Shown: one piece after another, positions 1 through 8,574 of the stretch
Layout of the letters: each line of letters begins with the position of its first letter
Numbering within the stretch: position 1 is the first letter of the stretch
Origin: Pontibacter russatus
GTDB lineage: Bacteria > Bacteroidota > Bacteroidia > Cytophagales > Hymenobacteraceae
Assembly (NCBI RefSeq): GCF_009931655.1
Contig: NZ_CP047984.1
Span: 1-64,000, forward strand
Direction of reading: 5' to 3'
DNA length: 64,000 nucleotides
Program-made: the position numbers and the translations under genes
Notes under the pieces: model-generated
What the model was told of the DNA's origin: nothing
Database searches by the model: none
The model's input: the letters and a program-made list of their open reading frames with translations, nothing else

Positions 1-205
1 GGGTGTCGTCGTTGAAGTTTCGCAGCGCCGCCAGAATTCGGTCTTTCATCTCAGCGGCGGCGTCGTTGGTGAACGTGATGGCCAGGATGGAGCGGTAATA
101 GCCAGGGTCGGGGGTGTGTAGCGCCAGCTTCAGGTACTCCTTGGTGAGGTGGTACGTTTTGCCGGAGCCGGCGGAGGAGGAGTATATCTTAAAGATAGAG
201 GGCAT
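1..205 (-). CDS. UvrD/AddA-like helicase, N-terminal fragment (cut by window edge)
   Basis: Only the first 68 residues are inside the window. They begin MPSIFKIYSSSAGSGKTYHL, so the Walker A motif SSAGSGKT sits at residues 9-16, followed by motif Ia AITFTNDAAAEMKDR at about residues 43-57. This is the start of a superfamily 1 UvrD-type ATP-dependent DNA helicase. The Walker A so close to the N-terminus and the SSAGSGKT spelling resemble the AddA/RecB-like repair helicases of Bacteroidota rather than UvrD/PcrA itself, a full copy of which lies at 27371-29614. Nuclease or other downstream domains cannot be seen, so the exact family is open. Confidence 0.8.
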   Translation of the reverse strand, partial: MPSIFKIYSSSAGSGKTYHLTKEYLKLALHTPDPGYYRSILAITFTNDAAAEMKDRILAALRNFNDDT

Positions 206-366
206 ATATGGATTCTGTAGCCTAAAGATACTGCACGCCGAGGGCTACAGGCAAATTACCGCGTAATATCTTTCCAGCTAAATCGTCGGTGCAGTGCTAC
301 CGGAACAAGTGAAAACGCCTCTGCCAGCAAAGACAAAGGCGTTCCATAGAATTTTATATGCAGCAT

Positions 367-407
367 CAGGCAGAGGGGGCATATATAGGATGTGCCCCCT
401 CTGCCTG
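367..407. terminator. 15-bp perfect hairpin between two minus-strand genes
   Basis: Arms 367-381 and 393-407 are perfectly complementary (GC-rich, CAGGCAGAGGGGGCA) with an 11-nt loop. It lies directly downstream of the minus-strand gene at 485-1021. There is no clear U-tract on either side, so termination is an inference from position and stem strength. Confidence 0.45.
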
Positions 408-484
408 AAACCTGCGACTGCGTGAGCAGCAGGAGTTCTAATGCCTGTTGCCCCGGCGTATTGTGCTACAGTGTTCCAGGAAGC

Positions 485-1021
485 TTAACTGGCGTAAGCC
501 AGCTGGCCCACCGGCTGGCTGTGGTACCCGGTCCCATCGTTCACGCACACATGGTACATGATGCGGGCCATCGACAGCGAGTAATCGGTGATCAGGCATT
601 GCTGCTGCTCCGCGCTCATCAGGGCCTTGCTGTTGCCCAGGTTAAACTTGCTCAGCTCAATCACCTCATCAAAATTCTGGCGCAGGGCCTTCAGGGCCTT
701 GAAAGAGGGCTCGTTGTAGTAAGCCGGAATCACCTGGCAAACGGCGTAGCTGCCTTTGGCGCGCTCCTGCGCTATCATGCTGCACAGCGACTCGATGTTC
801 ATCTTGTCAAGGTCGGAGAGGATAACGTAGAAAACGTTACGGCGGTCTGCGTTCACGGCCCTTGCCGGGGCGCTGCCCAGCAGCATGTTGCGGTGTATTT
901 TAGAACCCTGCAAAAAACTCTCGTCCTTCAGAATCTTGTTGTGGATTTTAAATGCCAGCGCGCCGGAGGCAATCAGGTTGAAGTCTTTGCCCTGTGATGA
1001 GATTTTGGAAAAGTGTAGCAT
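485..1021 (-). CDS. Hypothetical protein, 178 aa
   Basis: I do not recognise this protein. It starts MLHFSKISSQGKDFNLIASG and is a soluble, mixed alpha/beta-looking sequence with no signal peptide, membrane segment or familiar catalytic motif. The reading frame is open over its whole length, coding composition resembles neighbouring genes, and a strong hairpin follows its stop codon, all of which support a real gene. It stands alone: the gene downstream on the same strand is a helicase starting at 205, 280 bases away, and the next gene upstream is on the opposite strand. Confidence 0.6.
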   Translation of the reverse strand: MLHFSKISSQGKDFNLIASGALAFKIHNKILKDESFLQGSKIHRNMLLGSAPARAVNADRRNVFYVILSDLDKMNIESLCSMIAQERAKGSYAVCQVIPAYYNEPSFKALKALRQNFDEVIELSKFNLGNSKALMSAEQQQCLITDYSLSMARIMYHVCVNDGTGYHSQPVGQLAYAS

Positions 1022-1686
1022 AGAAGCAGGATAAGGAGTTAGGAAATATTCTTTATAAATTTAACAAAGCAGGTATCAGCAGACATAACAGCGCCAATGT
1101 TTACCGTCATAAACCTTCCTGAATTGAGAGGGAATACAATGGCAGAAACTGTGGAGACATAAAAGTAAAATATTGTGTTCAATTACAGCTGTTGCACTAA
1201 ATGGCTATAGCCGTCGCCGCAGGGTTCAATTGCTTTAAATTCGGCAACTTTTTGCAAAAAAATCGTGCTTTTGTCTTATTTATTGTACATGTGTCTAAAT
1301 GGCTGGTGAACTGACATATATAACGGGTGAACGATATTTATGTTGCTAATATTAAATGAAAATATATAATTTTAATGTTAATGGCAGTCCATTGCATACA
1401 TTTATCTATGCAAAATATAAAGTCTGGCTGTAGTGCAACGCCCATGGGCAAAAGCCCCTTAAAACAGTACAATAAATATATTTATTTAAAATACAGGCAG
1501 GCGTAGCTATTGTAAAGGTTTCTTCGTACTTTTGCTGCAGTTTTGGTACAGTCTGAATTACTGATAAAGGATACTCCCACCGTAGGCTAACCTGGTTGTT
1601 TATCGTTTTTGAGTCGCTCTGATACACAGCAGAGACAAGGTTGAATAGCAGACTGCGCCAGGTATTGAAGTATATACGTAATTTAG
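1022..1686. other. 665-nt AT-rich intergenic region upstream of deaD
   Basis: Sits between divergent genes and is clearly more AT-rich than the flanking genes. It contains a short palindrome AATAAATATATTTATT near 1471-1486 and a Bacteroidota-type -7 element at 1527. A 73-codon open frame at 1406-1627 on the minus strand has no family resemblance and I do not call it. A long leader for deaD would fit the known regulation of cold-shock RNA helicases, but that is inference only. Confidence 0.5.
1527..1534 (+). promoter_or_regulatory. Possible -7 element (TACTTTTG) for deaD
   Basis: TACTTTTG matches the Bacteroidota sigma-A -7 consensus TAnnTTTG exactly and is followed by C. No good TTTG at the expected -33 spacing was found, so this is tentative. 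It would give a leader of roughly 150 nt before the deaD start at 1687. Confidence 0.3.
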
Positions 1687-3573
1687 ATGAACAAAATCAG
1701 ATTTGAAGAGCTTCCGCTTTCGCCGGAAGTGCAGCGCGCTATCGCTGACATGGGGTTCGAAGAAGCCTCACCCATCCAGACACAAGCCATCCCGGTTGTT
1801 TTAGAAGGCAGAGACATTATTGGTCAGGCCCAGACCGGAACCGGAAAGACGGCGGCCTTCGGCATCCCTACCATCGAACAGATTGACCCGACCGACCGCA
1901 GCGTGCAAGCGCTGATCCTGTGCCCGACGCGCGAGCTGGCGATACAGGTTTCGGGCGAGATCCAGAAACTGGCCAAGTACAAGTCCGGCATCAGCGTGGT
2001 GCCCATATATGGCGGGCAGCCATACGACAGGCAACTGCGTGCCCTGAAGCAGGGCGTGCAGATCGTGATCGGCACGCCGGGCCGTGTGATGGACCACATC
2101 CAGCGCGGCACCCTGGTGCTCGACAACGTGAAGAAGATTATCCTGGACGAGGCCGACGAAATGCTCGACATGGGCTTCCGCGAGGACATTGAGTTCGTGC
2201 TAGAGCGCATCCCGGAAGAACGCCAGACCATTTTCTTCTCGGCCACCATGTCGAAGCCGATCATGGAGATGACGAAGCGCTACCAGACTGATCCTGTTAT
2301 CGTGAAAGTAGTACACCAGGAACTGACGGTGACCAACATCGACCAGGTATATTTTGAGGTGCGCAGCAGCGCCAAGCAGGAAGCAGTGTCGCGCCTGCTG
2401 GATATGTATAACATGAAGTCGGTCATCATCTTCTGCAACACCAAGCGGATGGTGGATGATCTGGTGGCAGGCCTGCAGGCCCGCGGCTATTTCGCCGACG
2501 CCCTGCACGGTGACCTGAACCAGAACCAGCGCTCCAACGTGATGGGCAAGTTCCGCAACGGCACTCTGGAGATACTGGTGGCAACGGATGTGGCTGCGCG
2601 CGGCCTGGACGTGGAAAATGTGGAGGCCGTTATCAACTACGACCTGCCGCAGGACGAGGAGTCTTACGTACACCGCATTGGCCGCACAGGCCGTGCAGGC
2701 AAGTCCGGAAAGGCTTTCTCTTTTGTGGGCGGCCGCACAGATGGCTATAAAATCAAAGACATCATGCGCTTTACCAAAGCAAAGATTGTCTTGCAGCAGG
2801 TGCCCTCGCTGGAGGATGTGAACGAAATCCGCACCACCCTTTTCTTTGATAAGGTGAAGGAAGTGCTGGAGAAAGGCCACCTGGCCAAGCATGTTGCCCG
2901 TATCGAGCGCTTTGTAAATGAGACCGACGGCTATACGCCGCTTGACGTGGCGTCGGCTTTGCTGAAGATGAGCATGAAAGAGGCCAAGGTGAAGGAGAAA
3001 GGCGCGGAGGCCGAGAAAGGGCTTTCCGCCACCAAAGACGGCATGGACCGCCTGTTCATCACCATCGGCAAGAAAGACCAGGTACATCCGAAAGACCTCA
3101 TCGACCTGCTGGCCCAGAACGCCAGCATACCGGCAGGCAGGGTAGGAGACATCGACCTGTACGACAAGTTCAGCTTTGTGGAGGTGCCGTCGGAGTACAC
3201 CGCAGAAATTGTGTCCAACTTAGCGGGATTTGAATACCAGGGCCGATCAGTGGTGGTGGAGAAATCGCAGAAGAAGGGCGCCGGAAGCGAAGGCGGCCGT
3301 GGCGACAGAGGGGAGTTCGGATTCAGCGACAGAGGCGACCGCAGAAGCGGTGGCGGCTTCGACCGCGACAGAAACCGCGGCGGCGGCTCATTCAGGGACA
3401 GGGACCGTGGCGGCGATTCCTTCAACAGGGACCGTGGCGGTGATTCCTTCAACAGGGACCGTGGCGGTGATTCCTTCAACAGGGACCGTGGCGGCGACCG
3501 CAGAGGCGGTGGCGGCTTCGACCGTGACAGAAACCGTGGGGGAGGCGGCGGTTTCCGCAAAAGAAGATTCTAA
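1687..3573 (+). CDS. deaD: DEAD-box ATP-dependent RNA helicase, DeaD/CsdA type
   Basis: ATP-dependent RNA helicase that remodels structured RNA, typically in ribosome assembly and at low temperature. All core motifs are visible: Q motif at about residues 23-36, Walker A AQTGTGKT (48-55), PTRELA (80-85), TPGRVMD (130-136), DEAD (154-157), SAT (185-187) and HRIGRTGRAG (329-338). A DbpA-type RNA-binding domain covers about residues 453-525, and residues 535-628 form an Arg/Gly/Asp/Phe-rich disordered tail with tandem repeats. The length (628 aa) fits the DeaD subgroup with extra C-terminal domains. It is monocistronic, with two hairpin terminators downstream. Confidence 0.96.
   Translation: MNKIRFEELPLSPEVQRAIADMGFEEASPIQTQAIPVVLEGRDIIGQAQTGTGKTAAFGIPTIEQIDPTDRSVQALILCPTRELAIQVSGEIQKLAKYKSGISVVPIYGGQPYDRQLRALKQGVQIVIGTPGRVMDHIQRGTLVLDNVKKIILDEADEMLDMGFREDIEFVLERIPEERQTIFFSATMSKPIMEMTKRYQTDPVIVKVVHQELTVTNIDQVYFEVRSSAKQEAVSRLLDMYNMKSVIIFCNTKRMVDDLVAGLQARGYFADALHGDLNQNQRSNVMGKFRNGTLEILVATDVAARGLDVENVEAVINYDLPQDEESYVHRIGRTGRAGKSGKAFSFVGGRTDGYKIKDIMRFTKAKIVLQQVPSLEDVNEIRTTLFFDKVKEVLEKGHLAKHVARIERFVNETDGYTPLDVASALLKMSMKEAKVKEKGAEAEKGLSATKDGMDRLFITIGKKDQVHPKDLIDLLAQNASIPAGRVGDIDLYDKFSFVEVPSEYTAEIVSNLAGFEYQGRSVVVEKSQKKGAGSEGGRGDRGEFGFSDRGDRRSGGGFDRDRNRGGGSFRDRDRGGDSFNRDRGGDSFNRDRGGDSFNRDRGGDRRGGGGFDRDRNRGGGGGFRKRRF
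3403..3483 (+). repeat. 27-bp tandem repeat, three units, in the deaD tail
   Basis: Three head-to-tail 27-nt units (3403-3429, 3430-3456, 3457-3483) plus a partial fourth encode repeated DRGGDSFNR blocks in the RNA-binding tail. The units differ only at one or a few positions. Being a multiple of 3, copy-number change would lengthen or shorten the tail without breaking the frame. Confidence 0.9.
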
Positions 3574-3651
3574 AACGATAACCTTCCTGTTCACGCCCCG
3601 TATATATAAACAGACAGCATTTAAGGTGTGAAAAGCTTTAGAAGCTGTTAG

Positions 3652-3686
3652 AAAAGGCCGACTTCAAAAATCGGCCTTTTTGTTTT
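3652..3686 (+). terminator. Rho-independent terminator of deaD
   Basis: AAAAGGCCGA (3652-3661) pairs with TCGGCCTTTT (3671-3680) across a short loop and runs into a T-rich stretch. It lies about 80 nt after the deaD stop codon. Confidence 0.85.
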
Positions 3687-3814
3687 GGCCCCTGCTTACG
3701 TTTTTTTAAATCCTGTGTGGTGGGGAGCATGCAACATCTGCAGCGGCAGGCCGTAAACGACAGTATAAAAAGGTTGGAAGATTAATGCCGACTGCTGAAA
3801 AGCGGTTGGATATG

Positions 3815-3854
3815 ACAAGGTTGGCATCAGACGGATGCCAACCTTGTTTTTTTT
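3815..3854 (+). terminator. Second Rho-independent terminator downstream of deaD
   Basis: A 13-bp perfect stem (3815-3827 with 3835-3847) built on AAGGTTGGCAT is followed by eight T residues. It is a tandem back-up to the terminator at 3652, and also insulates the convergent gene at 3922. The rest of 3574-3921 shows nothing else. Confidence 0.85.
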
Positions 3855-3921
3855 AGCAACCAGACGTGCAGGCATAAAAAAGGGAGCCGAAGCTCCCTCT
3901 CAACAGAATTTATATATAAGC

Positions 3922-4374
3922 TTATCCTGCTTTCGCAGCGTCGCGCAGCGAGCGGATGTGGTCGTGTGCTCTTTTCACGTCATCATACTGCTGTTGCACG
4001 ATTTGCTTTATTGTGGACGGTAGGTCTTTTTCCAGGGCTTCCTTATAGGCTTTCACGGCATAATCTTCACCGCGCTCGCACTCTTCCAGCACGCGCTTTC
4101 TGTCTCTGGAGGTCAGGGCCGCTTTCAGGTCGATCCATGCGCGGTGTACTGTGCCCTCAATAGAGCTCGACTCGTCATCCAGCCCACCCATTTTAACCAG
4201 TTGGTCCTGTAGTTCCGTGATCATGCTGTCGCGCTGCACGGCGTATTTACGGAACAGGTCCTTCAGGTCTTTGTCTTCCACGTCTTCTGAAGCTGTCTGG
4301 TAGCCTTTTGCCCCGTCCTTACAGCGCTCGATCAGGTGGTGGATGGTTGATCCGATTTCTTTATTAATTGCCAT
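3922..4374 (-). CDS. PA2169-family four-helix-bundle protein (DUF2383)
   Basis: A 150-aa all-helical protein starting MAINKEIGSTIHHLIERCKD; an upstream in-frame start at 4431 would add an unlikely 19-residue extension, so the start at 4374 is preferred. The pattern of evenly spaced Glu, Asp and His in amphipathic helices and the ending DHIRSLRDAAKAG match the ferritin-like PA2169/DUF2383 family, found in many bacteria under stress conditions and of unknown biochemical role. It is a single gene with no partner nearby and no recognisable export signal. Confidence 0.85.
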   Translation of the reverse strand: MAINKEIGSTIHHLIERCKDGAKGYQTASEDVEDKDLKDLFRKYAVQRDSMITELQDQLVKMGGLDDESSSIEGTVHRAWIDLKAALTSRDRKRVLEECERGEDYAVKAYKEALEKDLPSTIKQIVQQQYDDVKRAHDHIRSLRDAAKAG

Positions 4375-4471
4375 AGTTTTACAAGTTTTGTTTTCTAAGG
4401 TACTGATGTCTATTATGCTGATGTACTGCAATTATTTCAAAATAGTTGCCACCGCGTATATAGCACGCCGC

Positions 4472-5713
4472 TTACGCCTCCTTGCAGGCCATGGCCTTAC
4501 CCGCCAGGAAACCAGTCGTCCAGGCAGCCTGAAAGTTAAAGCCGCCCGTGACGCCGTCTATGTCCAGCACCTCGCCCGCAAAGTAAAGCCCCTGCTGCAC
4601 GCGGCTCTCCATCGTCTTCATATACACTGAGCGCAGGTCCACGCCACCACAGGTCACAAACTCCTCCTTAAAAGTGGTTTTGCCTTTCACCGCCACCGGC
4701 GCGCGCAGCAGCGCCTCCACCAGTTTGTTGGTACTTTTGCCGGGCAGCTCGGCCCAGCGGGTGTCGTCCGGCACCGCGGCAAGGGCGGTAAGCGCTTTCC
4801 AGAGGCGCTGCGGCAGCCCGAACAGCGGGTTGTTGCTAACCACCTTTTTGGGGTGTGCCTGCCGGTAAGCCTGTAAATTTTCCCGAAGGGTTTCTTCCGT
4901 ATAATCAGGGATCCAGTTGATGAGGGCGGTAAAATTGTACTGCTGCTCATGAAAATAGCGTGCTCCCCAGGCCGACAGCTTCAGCACGGCCGGGCCGCTG
5001 TAGCCCCAGTGCGTGATGAGCAAAGGCCCCTCGTACTCCAGCTTCTGACCCGCCACCCGCACTTTTGCCCGCGGCACCGACACGCCCTGCAGTTCCTTCA
5101 ATGGCGAGGCGGGCACGTTGAACGTGAAAAGCGACGGCACCGGCTCCTGGATGTTGTGCCCCAGCGCCCGCAGCCAGTCGTAGCCCTGCGACTTTGGGTT
5201 GCCCCCAGTACACACCAGCACTTTGTCGGCGGTGACGCTCTCGCCGGAGGTCAGCCGCAGCATGAACGTTGGTTTCCCGGAAGTATCCTGCGCGGCCGAT
5301 ATCTTTTCTACACCCGCCCCTGTCCTTATCTGCACGCCCACGCGCTTTGCTTCCTGCAGCAGGCAGTTCACAATGGTTTCCGAGTTGTCTGTCACCGGGA
5401 ACATGCGGCCGTCGGCCTCCGCTTTCAGCTGCACCCCGCGCTGCGCGAACCAGTCGATGGTTTCCTGCGCGCCGAATGTCCTGAACGCCTCCTTCAGTTG
5501 CTTCCCGCCCCGCGGGTAATGCTGCGACAGCACCGAAGGCACGAAACAATGGTGCGTCACGTTGCAGCGCCCGCCGCCCGACACCCGCACCTTCGACAGT
5601 AGCTTCCCCGACTTCTCGAGCAGAAGCACCATCGCCTCCGGGTTGAGCTGTGCGCATGTGATGGCTCCAAAAAATCCGGCTGCCCCGCCGCCTATCACTA
5701 CGATTCGCTGCAT
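4472..5713 (-). CDS. BaiN/HI0933-family NAD(P)/FAD-dependent oxidoreductase
   Basis: A 413-aa flavoprotein. The dinucleotide-binding motif GGGAAGFFGA is at residues 8-17, the family signature SGGGRCNVTH is at about 45-54, and the C-terminal FAD-contacting stretch GEVLDIDGVTGGFNFQAAW is near residues 378-396. These are the hallmarks of the HI0933/BaiN-like family (YhiN), which reduces unsaturated substrates; the physiological substrate is usually unknown. Full family length. The downstream gene on this strand ends only 40 nt from the start of the DUF2383 gene, so the two may be co-transcribed by read-through, but no common operon logic is evident. Confidence 0.92.
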   Translation of the reverse strand: MQRIVVIGGGAAGFFGAITCAQLNPEAMVLLLEKSGKLLSKVRVSGGGRCNVTHHCFVPSVLSQHYPRGGKQLKEAFRTFGAQETIDWFAQRGVQLKAEADGRMFPVTDNSETIVNCLLQEAKRVGVQIRTGAGVEKISAAQDTSGKPTFMLRLTSGESVTADKVLVCTGGNPKSQGYDWLRALGHNIQEPVPSLFTFNVPASPLKELQGVSVPRAKVRVAGQKLEYEGPLLITHWGYSGPAVLKLSAWGARYFHEQQYNFTALINWIPDYTEETLRENLQAYRQAHPKKVVSNNPLFGLPQRLWKALTALAAVPDDTRWAELPGKSTNKLVEALLRAPVAVKGKTTFKEEFVTCGGVDLRSVYMKTMESRVQQGLYFAGEVLDIDGVTGGFNFQAAWTTGFLAGKAMACKEA

Positions 5714-5942
5714 TTTTGATTGCTGGTTGTTAATTGCTGGTTGTTGATTGTTAGTTGTTTGTTGAATGGTTTGATGGTTAAATGGTTGTTAAGACCTCAG
5801 TCGTAGAAAGACAAGGTTTCCGGCTCTTGAAGCTGCGCTCATAGCATAATCTGATGTAAAGCAAGTGTCATATATAAAACTCCATTTCACCCATGCAGCT
5901 ATTGAACCATTCAACAACTAACAACCAGCAATCATCAACCAA
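5714..5942. repeat. Degenerate short-period repeats in inverted pair
   Basis: 5718-5765 is built from imperfect repeats of GATTGCTGGTTGTT; 5903-5942 is the approximate reverse complement (CAACAACTAACAACCAGCAA). The two stretches flank about 140 nt of non-coding sequence between two minus-strand genes. The type recurs at other gene boundaries in this window. Confidence 0.7.
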
Positions 5943-6765
5943 TAAAATTCATTGGGTCGGGATGTAGGAAGGCATACGCCAGCGCATCCTTTAATTTCTG
6001 GCTGTTGATGAGCTTGAAGTGCGTCTCCTGCATGTCATCGAACTCCGGGGGCTCCAGGCCAAGTGCCAGGGCGGCCTGCGTGTAAAACTCTTTGCGGAGC
6101 GGGTGCTGGTCGGCGCAGGCGTGGAACACCTCACCCCATATATCCTGCTCGATGATGCGGGATATAATCTGAATGCAGTCCTCTAAATGAATCAGGTTGA
6201 CGGGCGCATCACCATTCGGCACGTGCTTTTTGCCCGCCAGAAAGCGTCCTGGCTTCCGGTTGCCGCCCACCAATCCGCCAAAGCGGAGGATGGTGGTCAT
6301 CCAGCCTTCGGCTGACTGAAACAGCCGCTCTGCCTGCAGCAGCATGTGCTCCGGTTGCTGCTCCTCCGCAAAAATAATATCCTCCTCCGTCACCACGCGG
6401 TTCAGGTCGGGGTACACGGAAGTGGAGGAGACAAACAGCACCCGGTTGACAGGAGACGCTGCCAGCGCCTTCGCCAGCAGGCGCAGCTGCTGCAGGTAAC
6501 TTTCGCCACCGTCGGAGCGCAGGTGCGGCGGAATGTTCAGCACCAGCACCTGCGCCTGCAGGAAGTCCCGAAGGCGGCCCATATCCACATTCTCCTCCTG
6601 CAGGTTCAGCAGGAAAGGCGCGACTCCCTCGGCCTGCAGCACTTCCAGCTTTTCGGGGGTCGTGGTCGAGCCTTTTACATCATACCCCGCCCTCACCAGC
6701 TGCGCGGCCAGCGGCAGCCCCAGCCATCCGCAGCCCATGATGCTGATATCGTATTTCTGACTCAT
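5935..6765 (-). CDS. NAD(P)-dependent SDR epimerase/dehydratase-like protein (YeeZ-like)
   Basis: A 276-aa extended/atypical short-chain dehydrogenase. The N-terminal Rossmann motif is MGCGWLGLPLA (about residues 9-19) followed by a typical strand-helix pattern; SSTSVYPDLN (about 114-123) corresponds to the active-site Ser region, and the Tyr-x-x-x-Lys motif is not in canonical form, as in YeeZ-like proteins. The start at 6765 (MSQKYDISIMGCG) places the Rossmann loop at the usual distance from the N-terminus; a start 12 codons upstream is possible. Function in nucleotide-sugar or small-molecule metabolism is inferred from the fold only. Confidence 0.8.
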   Translation of the reverse strand: MSQKYDISIMGCGWLGLPLAAQLVRAGYDVKGSTTTPEKLEVLQAEGVAPFLLNLQEENVDMGRLRDFLQAQVLVLNIPPHLRSDGGESYLQQLRLLAKALAASPVNRVLFVSSTSVYPDLNRVVTEEDIIFAEEQQPEHMLLQAERLFQSAEGWMTTILRFGGLVGGNRKPGRFLAGKKHVPNGDAPVNLIHLEDCIQIISRIIEQDIWGEVFHACADQHPLRKEFYTQAALALGLEPPEFDDMQETHFKLINSQKLKDALAYAFLHPDPMNFIG

Positions 6766-6856
6766 ATATGCTTCTTCTTCGCCTGAACAGTATCGTAACA
6801 ATTTGCAGCCCCTGCTGTTTAAGGTGCGGCATTTGCTGCCGTAAAGTAACGCATAA

Positions 6857-8311
6857 ATGAGGTATGATGTCGTACTTGTTGGCTCCGGCTTTGGCTCCCT
6901 GACGGCTGCGGCGCTGCTGGCGAAGCGGGGGCTGAAGGTTTGCGTGCTGGAGCAGGCGAAATATCCCGGCGGCTGCGCCTCGTCCTACAGGCGAAAAGGT
7001 TATTGGTTTGAGACCGGGGCCACGACCCTGGTGGGGTTGGATGAAGGCATGCCGCTGCGCCACCTGCTCGATGCCACCGGCATCCAGGTGCCGGTGCAGC
7101 CCCTGGAGCCTTCGATGCAGGTACACCTGCCGAATGGCAAGGTCCTGACACGCTACAAAAACCTGGGCGACTGGATTGCGGAGGCGGAGCGCGTATTTGG
7201 AAAGCACCACCAGCGGCTATTCTGGGAGCACTGTTACAGCATCAGCCAGGGAGTGTGGCGCACGTCGCTGCAGCAGCGCAGTTTCCCTTTCTCTAACCTG
7301 AAGGATTTGGCACTATCGGTAAGCCGGGTGCGGCCAGCGCAGCTGAAACTCCTGCCTGGTGCCTTCCGCACCATGGAGGACGTGCTGAAACAATACGACC
7401 TGCTTCAAAATAGACAATTTGTAGACTTCGTGAACGAGCAGCTGCTGATTACGGCGCAGAACCACCTGCACGAGGTGAACGAACTGTTCGGCGCCACGGC
7501 GTTGTGCTACACCCTGTACAGCAACTACTACGTGCCCGGCGGACTTATAAATCTGGTGAAACCGGTGGTGGATTATATAACCCAAAGGGAGGGCGAAGTT
7601 ATATATGGCCGGCAGGTGGAGCGCATCAGCAGGAGGGAAGGCGGCTACCATATCGCTACCAGCAAGGGAGATGTTGAGAGCCGGTTCGTCATCAGCGGCA
7701 TCCCCCTGAACAGCACGCTGGATCTGTTTGATGATGTGCAATTACAGAAGCGGCTGCAGCGCTATGTCATGCCCTCTGAACAGTTGAACGGCGCCTTTAC
7801 GATGGGGCTGGTGCTGCAGGGGCAGGAGCCGCCAGCGGTATTGCACCACCAGGTGCATGTGCCGGAGGGGCTGCCGCTCATCGGGAGCAAAAGTGTCTTT
7901 CTCAGCTTCAGCCACCCTCAAGACAGGCTACGGGCACCGGCAGGAGAATTGGTGGCCAGCATCAGTACCCACGTGCCGCACCCGAAGCAGTCCTATATAC
8001 AGAAAAAGCAGGAGATGGAAGAAGCGATTTTGGAAGCGCTGGTGCGAAGCGGCCTTATCAAACGAGACCATATAAAGCTGCTGCAGTCGGCCACGCCGGG
8101 TGCCTGGCTTTTCTGGACCGGGCGGGCCTTTGGTGCCGTGGGAGGCTATCCGCAGTACCGCCATATAAAGCCCTGGCAGATGAAAGACGCCCGCCTCGAC
8201 CACCAGGGCGCCTACCTTTGCGGCGACACGGTCTATCCGGGGCAGGGCATCGTCGGGGTCTGCCTCAGCGGCATCATTGCAGCGGAGAAGCTCCTGCAGG
8301 ACCACTTTTAG
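6857..8311 (+). CDS. Phytoene desaturase/carotenoid isomerase-like FAD oxidoreductase
   Basis: A 484-aa flavoprotein with the FAD-binding motif VLVGSGFGSLTAAALLAKRG at residues 6-25 and the conserved EQAKYPGGCASSY immediately after, typical of the CrtI/CrtISO/retinol-saturase superfamily. The C-terminal GDTVYPGQGIVGVCLSGIIAA is the second FAD-contact motif of that family. Cytophagales make carotenoids such as flexixanthin-type pigments, so a role in carotenoid desaturation or isomerisation is likely, but no other crt gene is adjacent and the exact reaction cannot be assigned. It is divergent from the SDR gene at 5935-6765. Confidence 0.85.
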   Translation: MRYDVVLVGSGFGSLTAAALLAKRGLKVCVLEQAKYPGGCASSYRRKGYWFETGATTLVGLDEGMPLRHLLDATGIQVPVQPLEPSMQVHLPNGKVLTRYKNLGDWIAEAERVFGKHHQRLFWEHCYSISQGVWRTSLQQRSFPFSNLKDLALSVSRVRPAQLKLLPGAFRTMEDVLKQYDLLQNRQFVDFVNEQLLITAQNHLHEVNELFGATALCYTLYSNYYVPGGLINLVKPVVDYITQREGEVIYGRQVERISRREGGYHIATSKGDVESRFVISGIPLNSTLDLFDDVQLQKRLQRYVMPSEQLNGAFTMGLVLQGQEPPAVLHHQVHVPEGLPLIGSKSVFLSFSHPQDRLRAPAGELVASISTHVPHPKQSYIQKKQEMEEAILEALVRSGLIKRDHIKLLQSATPGAWLFWTGRAFGAVGGYPQYRHIKPWQMKDARLDHQGAYLCGDTVYPGQGIVGVCLSGIIAAEKLLQDHF

Positions 8312-8352
8312 CTATATTAAGTAAAGAACATAGTTACCAATGCTCAATACTA

Positions 8353-8574
8353 TTAATGGTATATAGGATTGGTTTTCAAGAGGCTCATATATGGGGTGAT
8401 CTTGTGGATAGTGCAGGTTGATTTTGTCCATGTGCTTATCTGCGAGAGCATTTTTGGTGAAAGATGTTTTTTCAGCTCCCTGCCATTTAAAGCTCCCAGC
8501 CATATATAAAGACCGCGGAAGAGAAGCCTCCCTACTATATAGCCGAAGAAACTGAGCCCTTTCCAACCAATCAT
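8353..8574 (-). CDS. Possible small membrane protein coupled to nuclease-inhibitor gene
   Basis: A 73-codon frame whose ATG overlaps the stop codon of the gene upstream by ATGA (8571-8574), the classic arrangement for translational coupling. Residues 6-28 (LSFFGYIVGRLLFRGLYIWLGA) could form one membrane helix; the rest is polar and unfamiliar. The frame could equally be chance: no family is recognised and the C-terminal half looks non-biological. Everything else between 8312 and 8570 is unassigned. Confidence 0.3.
   Translation of the reverse strand: MIGWKGLSFFGYIVGRLLFRGLYIWLGALNGRELKKHLSPKMLSQISTWTKSTCTIHKITPYMSLLKTNPIYH

Noticed and set aside
1406..1627. 73-codon open frame on the minus strand upstream of deaD
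   Set aside because: No family resemblance, lies in AT-rich sequence containing a likely promoter for deaD.
3230..3631. Alternative-frame proteins in the deaD tail on both strands
   Set aside because: Open only because of the repeated GC-rich sequence; shadows of deaD.
8312..8566. 84-codon frame on the minus strand overlapping the small membrane frame
   Set aside because: No good family match and conflicts with the better-placed frame starting at 8574.
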